Source of the DNA: CAYXXZ01 sp964469165
GTDB taxonomy: Bacteria > Pseudomonadota > Gammaproteobacteria > Pseudomonadales > Porticoccaceae
Assembly: GCA_964469165.1 (NCBI GenBank)
Contig: CAYXXZ010000147.1
Location: 1-5,609, forward strand
DNA length: 5,609 bases
Direction: 5' to 3'
The notes beneath the pieces are model-generated. The model made no database searches and was not told the DNA's origin. It saw only the letters and a program-made list of their open reading frames with translations. Position numbers and translations under genes: made by a program. This document shows positions 1-5,302 of the stretch, in pieces (the stretch's first letter is position 1; every line of letters starts with the position of its first letter).

Positions 1-23
1 TTGAGAATCTCTGCGGGAATCAT
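1..23 (-). CDS. Start of an unidentified gene leaving the left edge (partial)
   Basis: Only the first seven codons are visible, reading MIPAEIL, and the frame is open to the window edge. A start here is supported by a GAGGT Shine-Dalgarno sequence seven bases before the ATG. A candidate promoter and dyad lie 50-100 bp further upstream on the same strand. The fragment is too short to assign a family. The upstream dyad resembles the one before the DUF7064-like gene at 4023, so this gene may belong to the same regulon; that is inference. Confidence 0.45.
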
Positions 24-72
24 TGCTTATACCTCGTTGTCCGTCCGATGGTGAGACCTGCCCACCAATTGC

Positions 73-97
73 CATACTATACAGTCTAGTAACTGTA
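73..97 (-). promoter_or_regulatory. Candidate operator (dyad), site 1
   Basis: Positions 75-91 read TACTATACAGTCTAGTA, an odd-centred dyad on A83 with seven of eight pairs matching. An overlapping alternative is TACAGT-N6-ACTGTA at 80-97, whose 6-bp arms match perfectly. The left part, CATACTATACAGT at 73-85, recurs with one change at 4075-4087. The dyad centre is 60 bp before the ATG at 23. The 17-18 bp size suits a TetR-family operator, and a TetR gene lies next door, but the assignment is inferred. Part of it (TATAGT on the minus strand, 81-76) could also be a -10 element. Confidence 0.4.
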
Positions 98-119
98 CTT
101 GATCAAACCTGTTTGTCAA
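92..119 (-). promoter_or_regulatory. Candidate sigma70-like promoter for the left-edge gene
   Basis: On the minus strand TTGACA (119-114), a perfect -35 match, is followed after 16 bp by TACAGT (97-92), a 4/6 match to the -10 consensus. Transcription would begin near 85, inside the candidate operator, which is a usual arrangement for repression. The untranslated leader would be about 60 nt and would contain the GAGGT ribosome site. An alternative is TTGATC (106-101) with TATAGT (81-76), but its 19-bp spacing is long. Confidence 0.4.
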
Positions 120-338
120 CAAGTTCCATCGGGCGCTTGAACAGAAGGCGGACGTAGGCTGTGACGCTGAGGGGGCCGTAAGCCGTAAGCTTTAAGCAGA
201 AGTTCTGGAAGAACCGGGCTCTGTCGGAGTTTGGCTTGGAGTTCAAATAACCCCGGCCCAGGTTTTCGACTCGACCGCAGTCACATGTCGTTCCGAACGG
301 AGAAAGATTGCCTGTCTGCAAGGCGATGAACGGCGGCC
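120..338. other. Intergenic stretch without a supported gene
   Basis: I see no convincing gene here. A 79-codon minus-strand frame (103-342) overlaps the end of the TetR gene, has no clear ribosome site and resembles no family I know. Short plus-strand frames are broken by stops at 193-195 and 248-250, although the text between them looks protein-like (FKQKFWKNRALSEFGLEFK in frame from 191). Small repeats are present: a tandem GCCGTAA at 175-181 and 182-188, and a GTTCT/AGAAC hairpin at 202-214 with no T tract. The stretch could be decayed coding sequence or a dispersed repeat. Confidence 0.4.
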
Positions 339-974
339 TCAACGCATGTCACGCTGAGCGATCCACTTTTCGTATTTTTTTATGCCGGCAGGCGTGAGAA
401 TACCCAGCACAGCCGAGCACACGTATTCCAGTGAATCGACAGGAGAGTCTTCAGGCACATCCAGCAGCGCCCGATATTGACGATAACCCAGTGAGGATTT
501 CAGCAACTGTTCTGCCAGAATGCGCACGCTGCCCTGTCTCACCAGCTGCCGATCCATGCCTTGCTGAATGTATTTTTCTATTTCGGGAATAACTTTTGCC
601 ATACCCAGCTTGTAATGCTCGCTAGCCAGGCTCGGATAGCGCTTGCCTTCGACGATGGCGAGCCGGTGAATGGCGAGACTGGACGGCAACAGGACCGCGC
701 TGGTATAGCGTTCGAGGTAATCTTCCAGCCCCGAAAAAAAATCGCTGGTCATATTCATGGCGGGCAACTGTCGGTTGCCCACGGCGCCGCAAACCTCCTT
801 GAAGAGGTTTTCCTTGCTGCCGAAATGTGTGAAGACCGTGGCCCGCGATATTCCCGCGGCCTCGATGATCATGTCGATACTGGTACCGGCAAAGCCATGT
901 TCGAGAAAGCATGTTTCAGCTGCGCCGAGAATCGCCTGACGTGATTTTTCCGCTCTTTTCTTTTGGTGCGACAC
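339..974 (-). CDS. TetR/AcrR-family transcriptional regulator
   Basis: This 211-residue cytoplasmic DNA-binding protein has the usual TetR length. The N-terminal helix-turn-helix domain spans about residues 10-60: helix 1 at SRQAILGAAETCFLEHGF, then TSIDMIIEAAGISRATVFTHF with the recognition helix, then GSKENLFKEV. The C-terminal ligand domain, including LAIHRLAIVEGKRYPSLASEHY (about 100-121), resembles the AefR-like TetR_C_7 type. The start is GTG at 974; an AAGGA lies about 15 nt upstream, which is far, so the start is moderately certain. The gene follows the kinase gene by 97 bp in the same direction and appears to have its own TATAAT box. It probably represses neighbouring genes and releases DNA when a pathway metabolite, perhaps an acyl-CoA or acid, binds. 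Target and ligand are inferred. Confidence 0.93.
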   Translation of the reverse strand: MSHQKKRAEKSRQAILGAAETCFLEHGFAGTSIDMIIEAAGISRATVFTHFGSKENLFKEVCGAVGNRQLPAMNMTSDFFSGLEDYLERYTSAVLLPSSLAIHRLAIVEGKRYPSLASEHYKLGMAKVIPEIEKYIQQGMDRQLVRQGSVRILAEQLLKSSLGYRQYRALLDVPEDSPVDSLEYVCSAVLGILTPAGIKKYEKWIAQRDMR

Positions 975-1000
975 GTGAATGTCCAGGGTTCCTTGAGTGT

Positions 1001-1013
1001 TGCCGGCATTATA
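1001..1013 (-). promoter_or_regulatory. Candidate -10 box and small palindrome before the TetR gene
   Basis: A perfect TATAAT lies on the minus strand at 1013-1008, placing a start of transcription near 1001, about 27 nt before the GTG. No good -35 is seen at normal spacing. The 8-bp palindrome TGCCGGCA (1001-1008) overlaps the expected start site and could be part of an autoregulatory site, but it does not resemble the dyads at 73-97 and 4073-4097. Confidence 0.4.
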
Positions 1014-1025
1014 AACAGAATGGAT

Positions 1026-1049
1026 CAGGCGAATGCCAGTGCTCGCCTG
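1026..1049 (-). terminator. Hairpin after the kinase gene, possibly a weak terminator
   Basis: CAGGCGA (1026-1032) and TCGCCTG (1043-1049) form a perfect 7-bp stem around a 10-nt loop. It begins 22 nt after the stop of the kinase gene. The following minus-strand sequence, ATCCATTCTGTTTATAATG, is T-rich but has no continuous T run, so termination would be partial at best. It could separate the upstream metabolic genes from the TetR gene. Confidence 0.25.
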
Positions 1050-1071
1050 GCTGCCGTCTGACCTTCCTCAT

Positions 1072-2175
1072 TCACACGCTCTCCAGCCATTCCACGAGAA
1101 TTTTATTGAATGCCTCGATATTGATGTGCTGGGGGCCGACCAGCTTGCCGGCGATCTCCGCTTGCAGGCGGCCCATTCTTGCAACCAGGCCAATTCCCGT
1201 GGCGATGGTGAAAATTTCGAACCAGCGCACATGCCGGGTGCTGTAGCCGGTACAGGCTTCCCAAAGCTCAAGGGTGGCGCTGCGGTCTCCGAAGCCCTCG
1301 AGCGGCGGATAGCCACTGGCCTTGTGGAAGGCGTCGGCGAACAGCCAGCGACCCAGGTCCACCAAGGGGCTGCTGAGCGCCACGTCCTCCCAGTCGAGAA
1401 CGCCGCAACACTGGGTACCGTTGAACATCATGTTGCCGAGACGGGCATCGCCCCAGGACAAGCCGCGTGGGGCATCATCTGGAAAATTGTTGCGCAGCCA
1501 TACCCAGGCTTCGTCGGAGAGGGGGTTTTTGACGCCGTCCATCGCCCACTGATAAGTCTGGTGCCAATAGTCCACATGATTTTCGAAATCTCCCAGAGCC
1601 GGATCGCCGCGCTTGAGTTTGGTCAGCTTGTCCACGGGTGCGCGATGAATCTTGGCGAGCGTTTCGATGGCGCTGCGCCACAGTTGCGCGCGCTGCTGGG
1701 GTGCCAGCTCCACCACCCAGCCTTCGAGCTGGTAGGGTGGTCGGTCGGCGGGAATCTGGCCGTAGAGGCGTTCCATGGCAAAGAATTCGGCCCCCAGCAG
1801 CGAGCTGTCTTCCTCGTACCAGAAGGGCTTTGGTACCGGCACGTCACTGTGTCTGTACAGCCCATTCAGAACGTCGAACTCGCGCCTGAGGTTGGAAGAC
1901 GGGCGCTTGCGGTAATTGACCGGGTCGATGCGCAGCACAAAGCCCTGCTTGCGCGATTCGCTACCTTCACGCCAACTGGCTTCGACGATGATCAGCTCGT
2001 TGGAGAGCCCGCCCGTGGCGACCACCTCGTCGAGACGCAGTTCGGAGCAGCCGGGAATCCTGTCAGCCAGCCAGTTCCGCACGATGACCGCAGCCTGGTC
2101 GAGATCGCGGTTGAAGATTTCGCTGAGCGGCCCCTGGCTGGCTGCACCACTTTGTTTATCGTTCGCACTACGCAT
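1072..2175 (-). CDS. APH-fold phosphotransferase (ACAD10/11 N-domain-like small-molecule kinase)
   Basis: This 367-residue cytoplasmic protein has the aminoglycoside phosphotransferase/choline kinase fold. Visible motifs are a glycine-rich loop (TGGLSNELI, about 54-62), the FVLRID strand (79-84), a likely lobe-linking glutamate in RREF (E99), a Brenner-type catalytic loop WGDARLGN (241-248, with W where the classic motif has H), and the metal-binding DWE in GVLDWEDVALSSPLVDLGRW (261-263). These features and the length fit the ACAD10/11-like kinases, some of which phosphorylate hydroxyacyl-CoA; aminoglycoside resistance is unlikely. The ATG at 2175 has AAGG six bases upstream. It follows the SDR gene after 39 bp and is probably co-transcribed with it. 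Substrate and any phosphate-eliminating partner are unknown; no acyl-CoA dehydrogenase is in the window. Confidence 0.88.
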   Translation of the reverse strand: MRSANDKQSGAASQGPLSEIFNRDLDQAAVIVRNWLADRIPGCSELRLDEVVATGGLSNELIIVEASWREGSESRKQGFVLRIDPVNYRKRPSSNLRREFDVLNGLYRHSDVPVPKPFWYEEDSSLLGAEFFAMERLYGQIPADRPPYQLEGWVVELAPQQRAQLWRSAIETLAKIHRAPVDKLTKLKRGDPALGDFENHVDYWHQTYQWAMDGVKNPLSDEAWVWLRNNFPDDAPRGLSWGDARLGNMMFNGTQCCGVLDWEDVALSSPLVDLGRWLFADAFHKASGYPPLEGFGDRSATLELWEACTGYSTRHVRWFEIFTIATGIGLVARMGRLQAEIAGKLVGPQHINIEAFNKILVEWLESV

Positions 2176-2214
2176 TGTTCACCTTATTGATCGAAAAAAT
2201 ATCCGCTCGACACA

Positions 2215-2985
2215 TCACACACTGTATCCACCATCCACCGGCAAGCCCACCCCGGTGATGTAACTGCTTTGTTCCGAGCACAAAAAAAGTACGGCGTCGG
2301 CAATCTCGCGGCCCTCTCCGGGCCGCCCGAGCGGAATTTTTCCGTAATGCGCCTGCAGTTTTTCCTGTTCGTGAACGAAGCGCTTTGCCACCAACTCCGT
2401 CATGATCAGACCGGGCAGCACCGCATTGACGCGAATGCCCAGAGGTGCGCCGTCCAGCGCCGCCTGTTTGGTCAGCCCCATGATGGCGTGCTTGCTGGTG
2501 TAGTAGGCCGCCGCCTTGCCGGTACCGCCGCGAATGGAGGCGACCGATCCGCACATGACGATGGCGCCGCCTCCGGTTTTGCGCATTTCCGCCATCTGAT
2601 ACTTGGTGGCATACCACACGCCGCGGGTATTGATGGCGAGAATGTCCTCGAATTCCTGTTCGTCCGCTTCATAGAGCGGCCGCGAACGACTGCTGGAGCG
2701 GCCCGCGTTATTGAATGCGAAATCCATGCGGCCGTGGCGCGCCACTGTTTCCGCGACCACGTTTTTGACGTCCTGTGGATTCGACAGATCGGCAGCGATA
2801 AAACTGATGGCTCCACCTTCGTCGGAGATGATTTTCACGGCATTCTCGCCCTGGTCCTGGCGCCGCCCGCATATCACGACCTGCGCACCCTCGCGGGCAA
2901 AGGCCCTGGCCGTAGCAAAACCGATACCACTGGAACCACCAGTCACCAGCGCCACCTTGTCTTTGAATCTTGCGTGTTGCTCCAT
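2215..2985 (-). CDS. Short-chain dehydrogenase/reductase (classical SDR)
   Basis: This complete 256-residue Rossmann-fold oxidoreductase has the length of the classical SDR family. It shows the nucleotide-binding TGGSSGIG (15-22), an acidic-then-DL segment AADL (64-67), NNAG (92-95), the active-site Asn in AINTRG (N119), a Ser in CGSVAS (S147), YYTSK (Y161 and K165 as the YxxxK pair), the PG turn after strand 6 (LPGLIMTEL), and the C-terminal GVGLPVDGGYSV. CGRR at 39-42, after strand 2, suggests NADP(H) preference. The ATG at 2985 has AGGA ten bases upstream, and the gene starts 27 bp after the DUF7064-like gene. It probably interconverts an alcohol and a ketone on the pathway substrate. The exact substrate cannot be read from sequence. 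Confidence 0.94.
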   Translation of the reverse strand: MEQHARFKDKVALVTGGSSGIGFATARAFAREGAQVVICGRRQDQGENAVKIISDEGGAISFIAADLSNPQDVKNVVAETVARHGRMDFAFNNAGRSSSRSRPLYEADEQEFEDILAINTRGVWYATKYQMAEMRKTGGGAIVMCGSVASIRGGTGKAAAYYTSKHAIMGLTKQAALDGAPLGIRVNAVLPGLIMTELVAKRFVHEQEKLQAHYGKIPLGRPGEGREIADAVLFLCSEQSSYITGVGLPVDGGYSV

Positions 2986-3012
2986 CCTGTTTTTATCCTT
3001 TCCGGCGATAGC

Positions 3013-4023
3013 TCATTTCACCAGGGGCATGCGCCTGGCATGCTCGTTCCACAGCATGTCGTTGGACATGCAATATCCGGCGGCGCCGTCCAGCTCGAAC
3101 GACAGCTGCTGCCAGTCCATGAACATATTGGACCAGGGCGCGAACGGAATGGCCGCCTGGCGCCGGGCGCGGAGCAAATATTTGTGGCCTGTGTCGTCTT
3201 CCAATTCCGCCTCCCAGGACAGAGCGCGCAGAAAGTCGCTGCGTTCGTATTCGGTGACCTTGGACATTCTGACGATTTTCTTCAGCGCGCCATTTCGGTA
3301 AATCCAGCCTTCGAGCAGCAGCTGATCTCCACCGATATCGTACATACCGGCCCAGGGCGCCCCCCTGGCAGGGTCGTCGGCCCCGCAGAAATTAAAGGCG
3401 GTTTTGCCATCCAGGGACATGCCGCTGGCAAAGGTGATGGGCGGAAATTTCGGCGCCTGCTCGGGGCGTTTGCCGCGCCACGAGCGATCGCGCACCGAGT
3501 AGGAGTCGATGGCAATCTTCTCGCCGTCGAGTACCAGCTCGCCGGTTACATGCATGACCTGATCGAGGTGCGGGCGGCCAACGGCTTTCACCGCTGGCAT
3601 CAGCGCGCGCGTGTGCAGATGCAGCCTGGTGCCGCTGTCCGGGTCGGCGTAGGTGATTTCGTGGCGTGCGTGCGGCTCGATCACGCGGATCTTTACACCG
3701 ATTTCCGGGGCAAAGACGCTGTCGTCGGTCACCTCGGGGTAGGGTAGAAACTGATGGTAGTTGAGGCGCTCCGCCTCGTGGTAGTAGCGCTTCTCGCCCT
3801 GCCAGATAAGCACGAAACATGAGAGCGTACGCAGCTGGGTATGCACCCAGAAATACACACTGCCGGTCAGACAGCGTTCGGGTACATCGAACGAAAACCA
3901 GTAGGTCTCGTTTTCCAGGCCCGGCGGCGAATGGTCGCGACTGATGATGAAATCATTTTCGGGAAGGCAGGGCTCGAAGCCCGCAGCCTTCTCGCGGCGC
4001 AGGTGGGCGAGACCATCTGACAT
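3013..4023 (-). CDS. DUF7064/DUF7065-like protein of unknown function
   Basis: This 336-residue protein has no signal peptide and no membrane segment. It is rich in beta-strand patterns, and the order of features resembles the two-domain lipocalin/AttH-like families DUF7065 and DUF7064. The N-terminal half holds YWFSFDVPE and SVYFWVHTQ. A central segment, DQVMHVTGELVLDGEKI (about 154-170), leads into SYSVRDRSWRGKRP (174-187), whose RDRSW is the family hallmark. The C-terminal half has GMYDIGGDQLLLEGWIYRNG and a late MFMDWQQLSFELDG. The start is strongly supported by GGAGG eight bases before the ATG. It is first in a probable operon with the SDR and kinase genes, behind a candidate promoter/operator. 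Such folds can bind hydrophobic ligands or catalyse isomerisation or hydration, but no function is assignable. The family call is from memory of motifs. Confidence 0.75.
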   Translation of the reverse strand: MSDGLAHLRREKAAGFEPCLPENDFIISRDHSPPGLENETYWFSFDVPERCLTGSVYFWVHTQLRTLSCFVLIWQGEKRYYHEAERLNYHQFLPYPEVTDDSVFAPEIGVKIRVIEPHARHEITYADPDSGTRLHLHTRALMPAVKAVGRPHLDQVMHVTGELVLDGEKIAIDSYSVRDRSWRGKRPEQAPKFPPITFASGMSLDGKTAFNFCGADDPARGAPWAGMYDIGGDQLLLEGWIYRNGALKKIVRMSKVTEYERSDFLRALSWEAELEDDTGHKYLLRARRQAAIPFAPWSNMFMDWQQLSFELDGAAGYCMSNDMLWNEHARRMPLVK

Positions 4024-4072
4024 GCTGTTTTCCTCCGGGTGATGTTATGTGACGCTTCCCGTGCCGTACGAT

Positions 4073-4097
4073 ATCATACTATCCAGTACAGGATGAT
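4073..4097 (-). promoter_or_regulatory. Candidate operator/promoter, site 2, before the DUF7064-like operon
   Basis: A 25-bp odd-centred dyad on A4085 matches at nine of twelve pairs, with outer arms ATCAT (4073-4077) and a shifted ATGAT (4093-4097). Its core CATACTATCCAGT (4075-4087) differs by one base from 73-85. The centre is 62 bp before the ATG at 4023, against 60 bp for site 1. On the minus strand TATGAT (4078-4073) matches the -10 consensus at 5/6, although the hexamer 17 bp upstream (GATAAT) is a poor -35. A weak -35 with an overlapping dyad would suit a regulated promoter. Binding by the local TetR protein is inferred. Confidence 0.42.
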
Positions 4098-4160
4098 TAT
4101 CGGGGAGGATTATTTCGCAGTGCCATGCTCACATGATTTCTGACTCTTTTCGCCGTGCCG

Positions 4161-4691
4161 CTACAAGCGCTGTATATAGGGTCCATCCTGTGACAACGGG
4201 CGTTGCAGACCATAAATACCGTCGACGAATGATTGAAATTCCGGAGTGATCTGGATCAGCTCGATGATGCCGGGCAGCTGTGGGCGCGCATCGAAATACA
4301 CCGCCAGGCCCTGGCGCCCGGCAATCGACATCACCGCCTCGTAGCCGCGCTCCTCATAGAAGCGAATGGCACTGTCGATATCGTCCGCCGCCACAGCCCA
4401 GTGATGAAAGCCTTTTGCCAGTTTGCCATCGTCGCCCCGATACACGGATGGCGCTTCATCGCACTGTTGTATCAGTTCGTACATCATGCCACCGGAAAAC
4501 CCCAGTGCCACTTTGATATTGAGCCCCGTCTGTGCTCCCCGATAGGTCACCGGCCAGGGTTTGTGGCCGCCCACGACCAACCAGGCGCCAATATTCAGAT
4601 CTCGGGAAAAGTCATCGAGTGATTTTTCCAGGTTCTCGACGACAAACGCGGACTGAAAAATTTTCCCCGACATCAATGGATATTCAGACAT
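4161..4691 (-). CDS. VOC-family (glyoxalase/bleomycin-resistance fold) protein
   Basis: This 176-residue cytoplasmic protein has two beta-alpha-beta-beta-beta modules. Module one starts with IFQSAFVVENLEKSLDDF (about 11-28) and ends in MMYELIQQ (69-76). Module two starts with GFHHWAVAADDIDSAIRFYEERGYE (94-118) and ends in GIIELIQI (141-148). Likely metal ligands by position are Q13, E72, H97 and E144, the usual pattern for metal-dependent VOC enzymes such as epimerases, isomerases, dioxygenases and lyases. The ATG at 4691 is chosen because GAGGA lies seven bases upstream. An in-frame ATG at 4772 would add 27 residues encoded by palindromic repeat sequence and is rejected. It lies downstream of the SnoaL-like gene across the repeat element. 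No terminator is evident after it. The reaction is unknown. Confidence 0.9.
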   Translation of the reverse strand: MSEYPLMSGKIFQSAFVVENLEKSLDDFSRDLNIGAWLVVGGHKPWPVTYRGAQTGLNIKVALGFSGGMMYELIQQCDEAPSVYRGDDGKLAKGFHHWAVAADDIDSAIRFYEERGYEAVMSIAGRQGLAVYFDARPQLPGIIELIQITPEFQSFVDGIYGLQRPLSQDGPYIQRL

Positions 4692-4711
4692 GATGATTTC
4701 CTCTGTTGAGC

Positions 4712-4742
4712 CGCAGGGTCGGGTTTGAAACCCGACCCTGCG
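4712..4742. repeat. Perfect 31-nt palindrome
   Basis: The arms 4712-4726 and 4728-4742 are exact reverse complements around G4727, giving a very stable GC-rich stem of at least 12-13 bp with an AT-rich tip (TTTGAAA). The left arm overlaps the left terminal repeat of the surrounding element. In minus-strand RNA the hairpin ends about 20 nt before the VOC start codon and 9 nt before its Shine-Dalgarno sequence. No T tract follows, so it is not a classic terminator. Confidence 0.85.
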
Positions 4743-4778
4743 ATGCCTGGGCACGGATCTTCTCCACGGCATCGGTTT

Positions 4779-4807
4779 GTAGGTTGGGCTGAGGAACGAA
4801 GCCCAAC
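4779..4807 (+). repeat. REP-like hairpin unit, copy 1
   Basis: A GTAG tetranucleotide (4779-4782) precedes the palindrome GTTGGGCT (4783-4790), a 9-nt loop GAGGAACGA, and AGCCCAAC (4800-4807). A GTAG-type head followed by a palindrome is the signature of REP sequences mobilised by RAYT (TnpA-REP) transposases. No RAYT gene is in the window. Positions 4781-4807 recur exactly, inverted, at 4836-4862. Confidence 0.75.
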
Positions 4808-4835
4808 ATCTTTGAGACCTCTCCGCCTTGGAACC

Positions 4836-4864
4836 GTTGGGCTTCGTTCCTCAGCCCAACCTGC
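4836..4864 (-). repeat. REP-like hairpin unit, copy 2 (inverted)
   Basis: GTTGGGCT (4836-4843) and AGCCCAAC (4853-4860) form an 8-bp stem around TCGTTCCTC. Positions 4836-4862 are the exact reverse complement of 4781-4807, so the pair could also form one 27-bp stem around a 28-nt spacer. Read on the minus strand, the head tetranucleotide is GCAG (4864-4861) instead of GTAG. The head lies within the right terminal inverted repeat of the composite element. Confidence 0.75.
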
Positions 4865-4876
4865 GGCTCAACGCTT

Positions 4877-5302
4877 TTACGCGCGTATTTTTTCCACCGG
4901 CATCAGCAGCACCAGCACCCGTGATGCAATGCGCCACTCACCGTGGGCGGATTTGCGATACTGATCCTGGTAATAGCCCGCCATATTCAAGCGGGTGCCA
5001 TTGGCGGCGAGCCGGGCCTGCGCGAAGAAATGACACTGCCCGGCGGCGTTGGCGCCATCGAACTGCGTGATGACGTTGTTGCCGATCATATGAAAATTGT
5101 GGCTCAGGGCATCGAAACCCGACTGGAACCCGGCGCGAAGATCCGCAAGGCCCCGAGTTGGCGCAAGGCCGATCTCGGATTCGTCGAACAGCACATCCTC
5201 GGTAAACAGCACCATCAATTTATCCAGCTGTTGAGTGTCCACATAGATGGCGTAGCGGTGCACCAGGTTTTGAATGGCGAGACTGTCTTCGATGGCAATC
5301 AT
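4877..5302 (-). CDS. SnoaL-like / NTF2-fold protein
   Basis: This 141-residue cytoplasmic protein has the size and pattern of the SnoaL_4-type NTF2-like superfamily. It shows an N-terminal helix DSLAIQNLVHRYAIYVDTQQLDKLMVLF (about 6-33), the FTEDVLFDES turn (33-42), a conserved-type His in LSHNFHMIGNNVI (67-79), and C-terminal strands with GYYQDQYRKSAHGEWRIASR (109-128). The fold encloses a hydrophobic pocket used by isomerases, dehydratases, cyclases and ring-hydroxylating dioxygenase small subunits; the Asp and His residues could be catalytic, but the reaction cannot be assigned. The start overlaps the upstream stop as ATGA (5302-5299), so translation is probably coupled to the reductase gene. 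The palindromic element follows 4 nt after the stop. Confidence 0.88.
   Translation of the reverse strand: MIAIEDSLAIQNLVHRYAIYVDTQQLDKLMVLFTEDVLFDESEIGLAPTRGLADLRAGFQSGFDALSHNFHMIGNNVITQFDGANAAGQCHFFAQARLAANGTRLNMAGYYQDQYRKSAHGEWRIASRVLVLLMPVEKIRA

Larger units (their letters stand above)
4705..4872. repeat. 168-bp composite palindromic element with 13-bp terminal inverted repeats
   Basis: The ends GTTGAGCCGCAGG (4705-4717) and CCTGCGGCTCAAC (4860-4872) are exact inverted copies. Inside are a 31-nt palindrome and two inverted REP-like units, annotated separately. The element fills almost all of the intergenic space: 4 nt separate it from the SnoaL-like stop codon, and 1 nt separates it from the Shine-Dalgarno sequence of the VOC gene. 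It has no coding capacity. I see no clear target-site duplication. It resembles a BIME or MITE-like unit moved in trans; in the transcript it would fold strongly and could limit read-through, stabilise the upstream message or alter VOC translation. Confidence 0.75.

Noticed and set aside
202..214. GTTCT/AGAAC hairpin as terminator of the TetR gene
   Set aside because: The stem is only 5 bp with a 3-nt loop, lies over 120 nt after the stop codon, and has no T tract on the minus strand.
103..342. 79-codon open frame on the minus strand
   Set aside because: It overlaps the end of the TetR gene, lacks a ribosome site, covers the candidate promoter at its end and resembles no family I recognise.
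1072..2175. Aminoglycoside resistance gene
   Set aside because: The APH fold is shared by many metabolic kinases. The length, the WGDARLGN loop and the catabolic neighbours fit the ACAD10/11-like group better, and no resistance or mobile-integron context is present.
1033..2190. Long plus-strand open frame (385 codons)
   Set aside because: It lies antisense to the kinase gene, which has complete family motifs. The frame arises from GC-rich codon bias on the opposite strand and its translation shows no domain pattern.
2269..3747. Long plus-strand open frame (492 codons)
   Set aside because: It runs antisense through two clearly real genes (SDR and DUF7064-like) and across their intergenic gap. 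Its translation is low-information shadow sequence.
4692..4772. 27-residue N-terminal extension of the VOC protein from an upstream ATG
   Set aside because: The extension would be encoded by the 31-nt palindrome and repeat element. The ATG at 4691 has a well-placed GAGGA and begins right before the first VOC strand.
4781..4862. Possible CRISPR repeat pair
   Set aside because: There are only two copies, they are inverted relative to each other, and each is a hairpin with a REP-type head. There is no regular spacer series and no cas gene.
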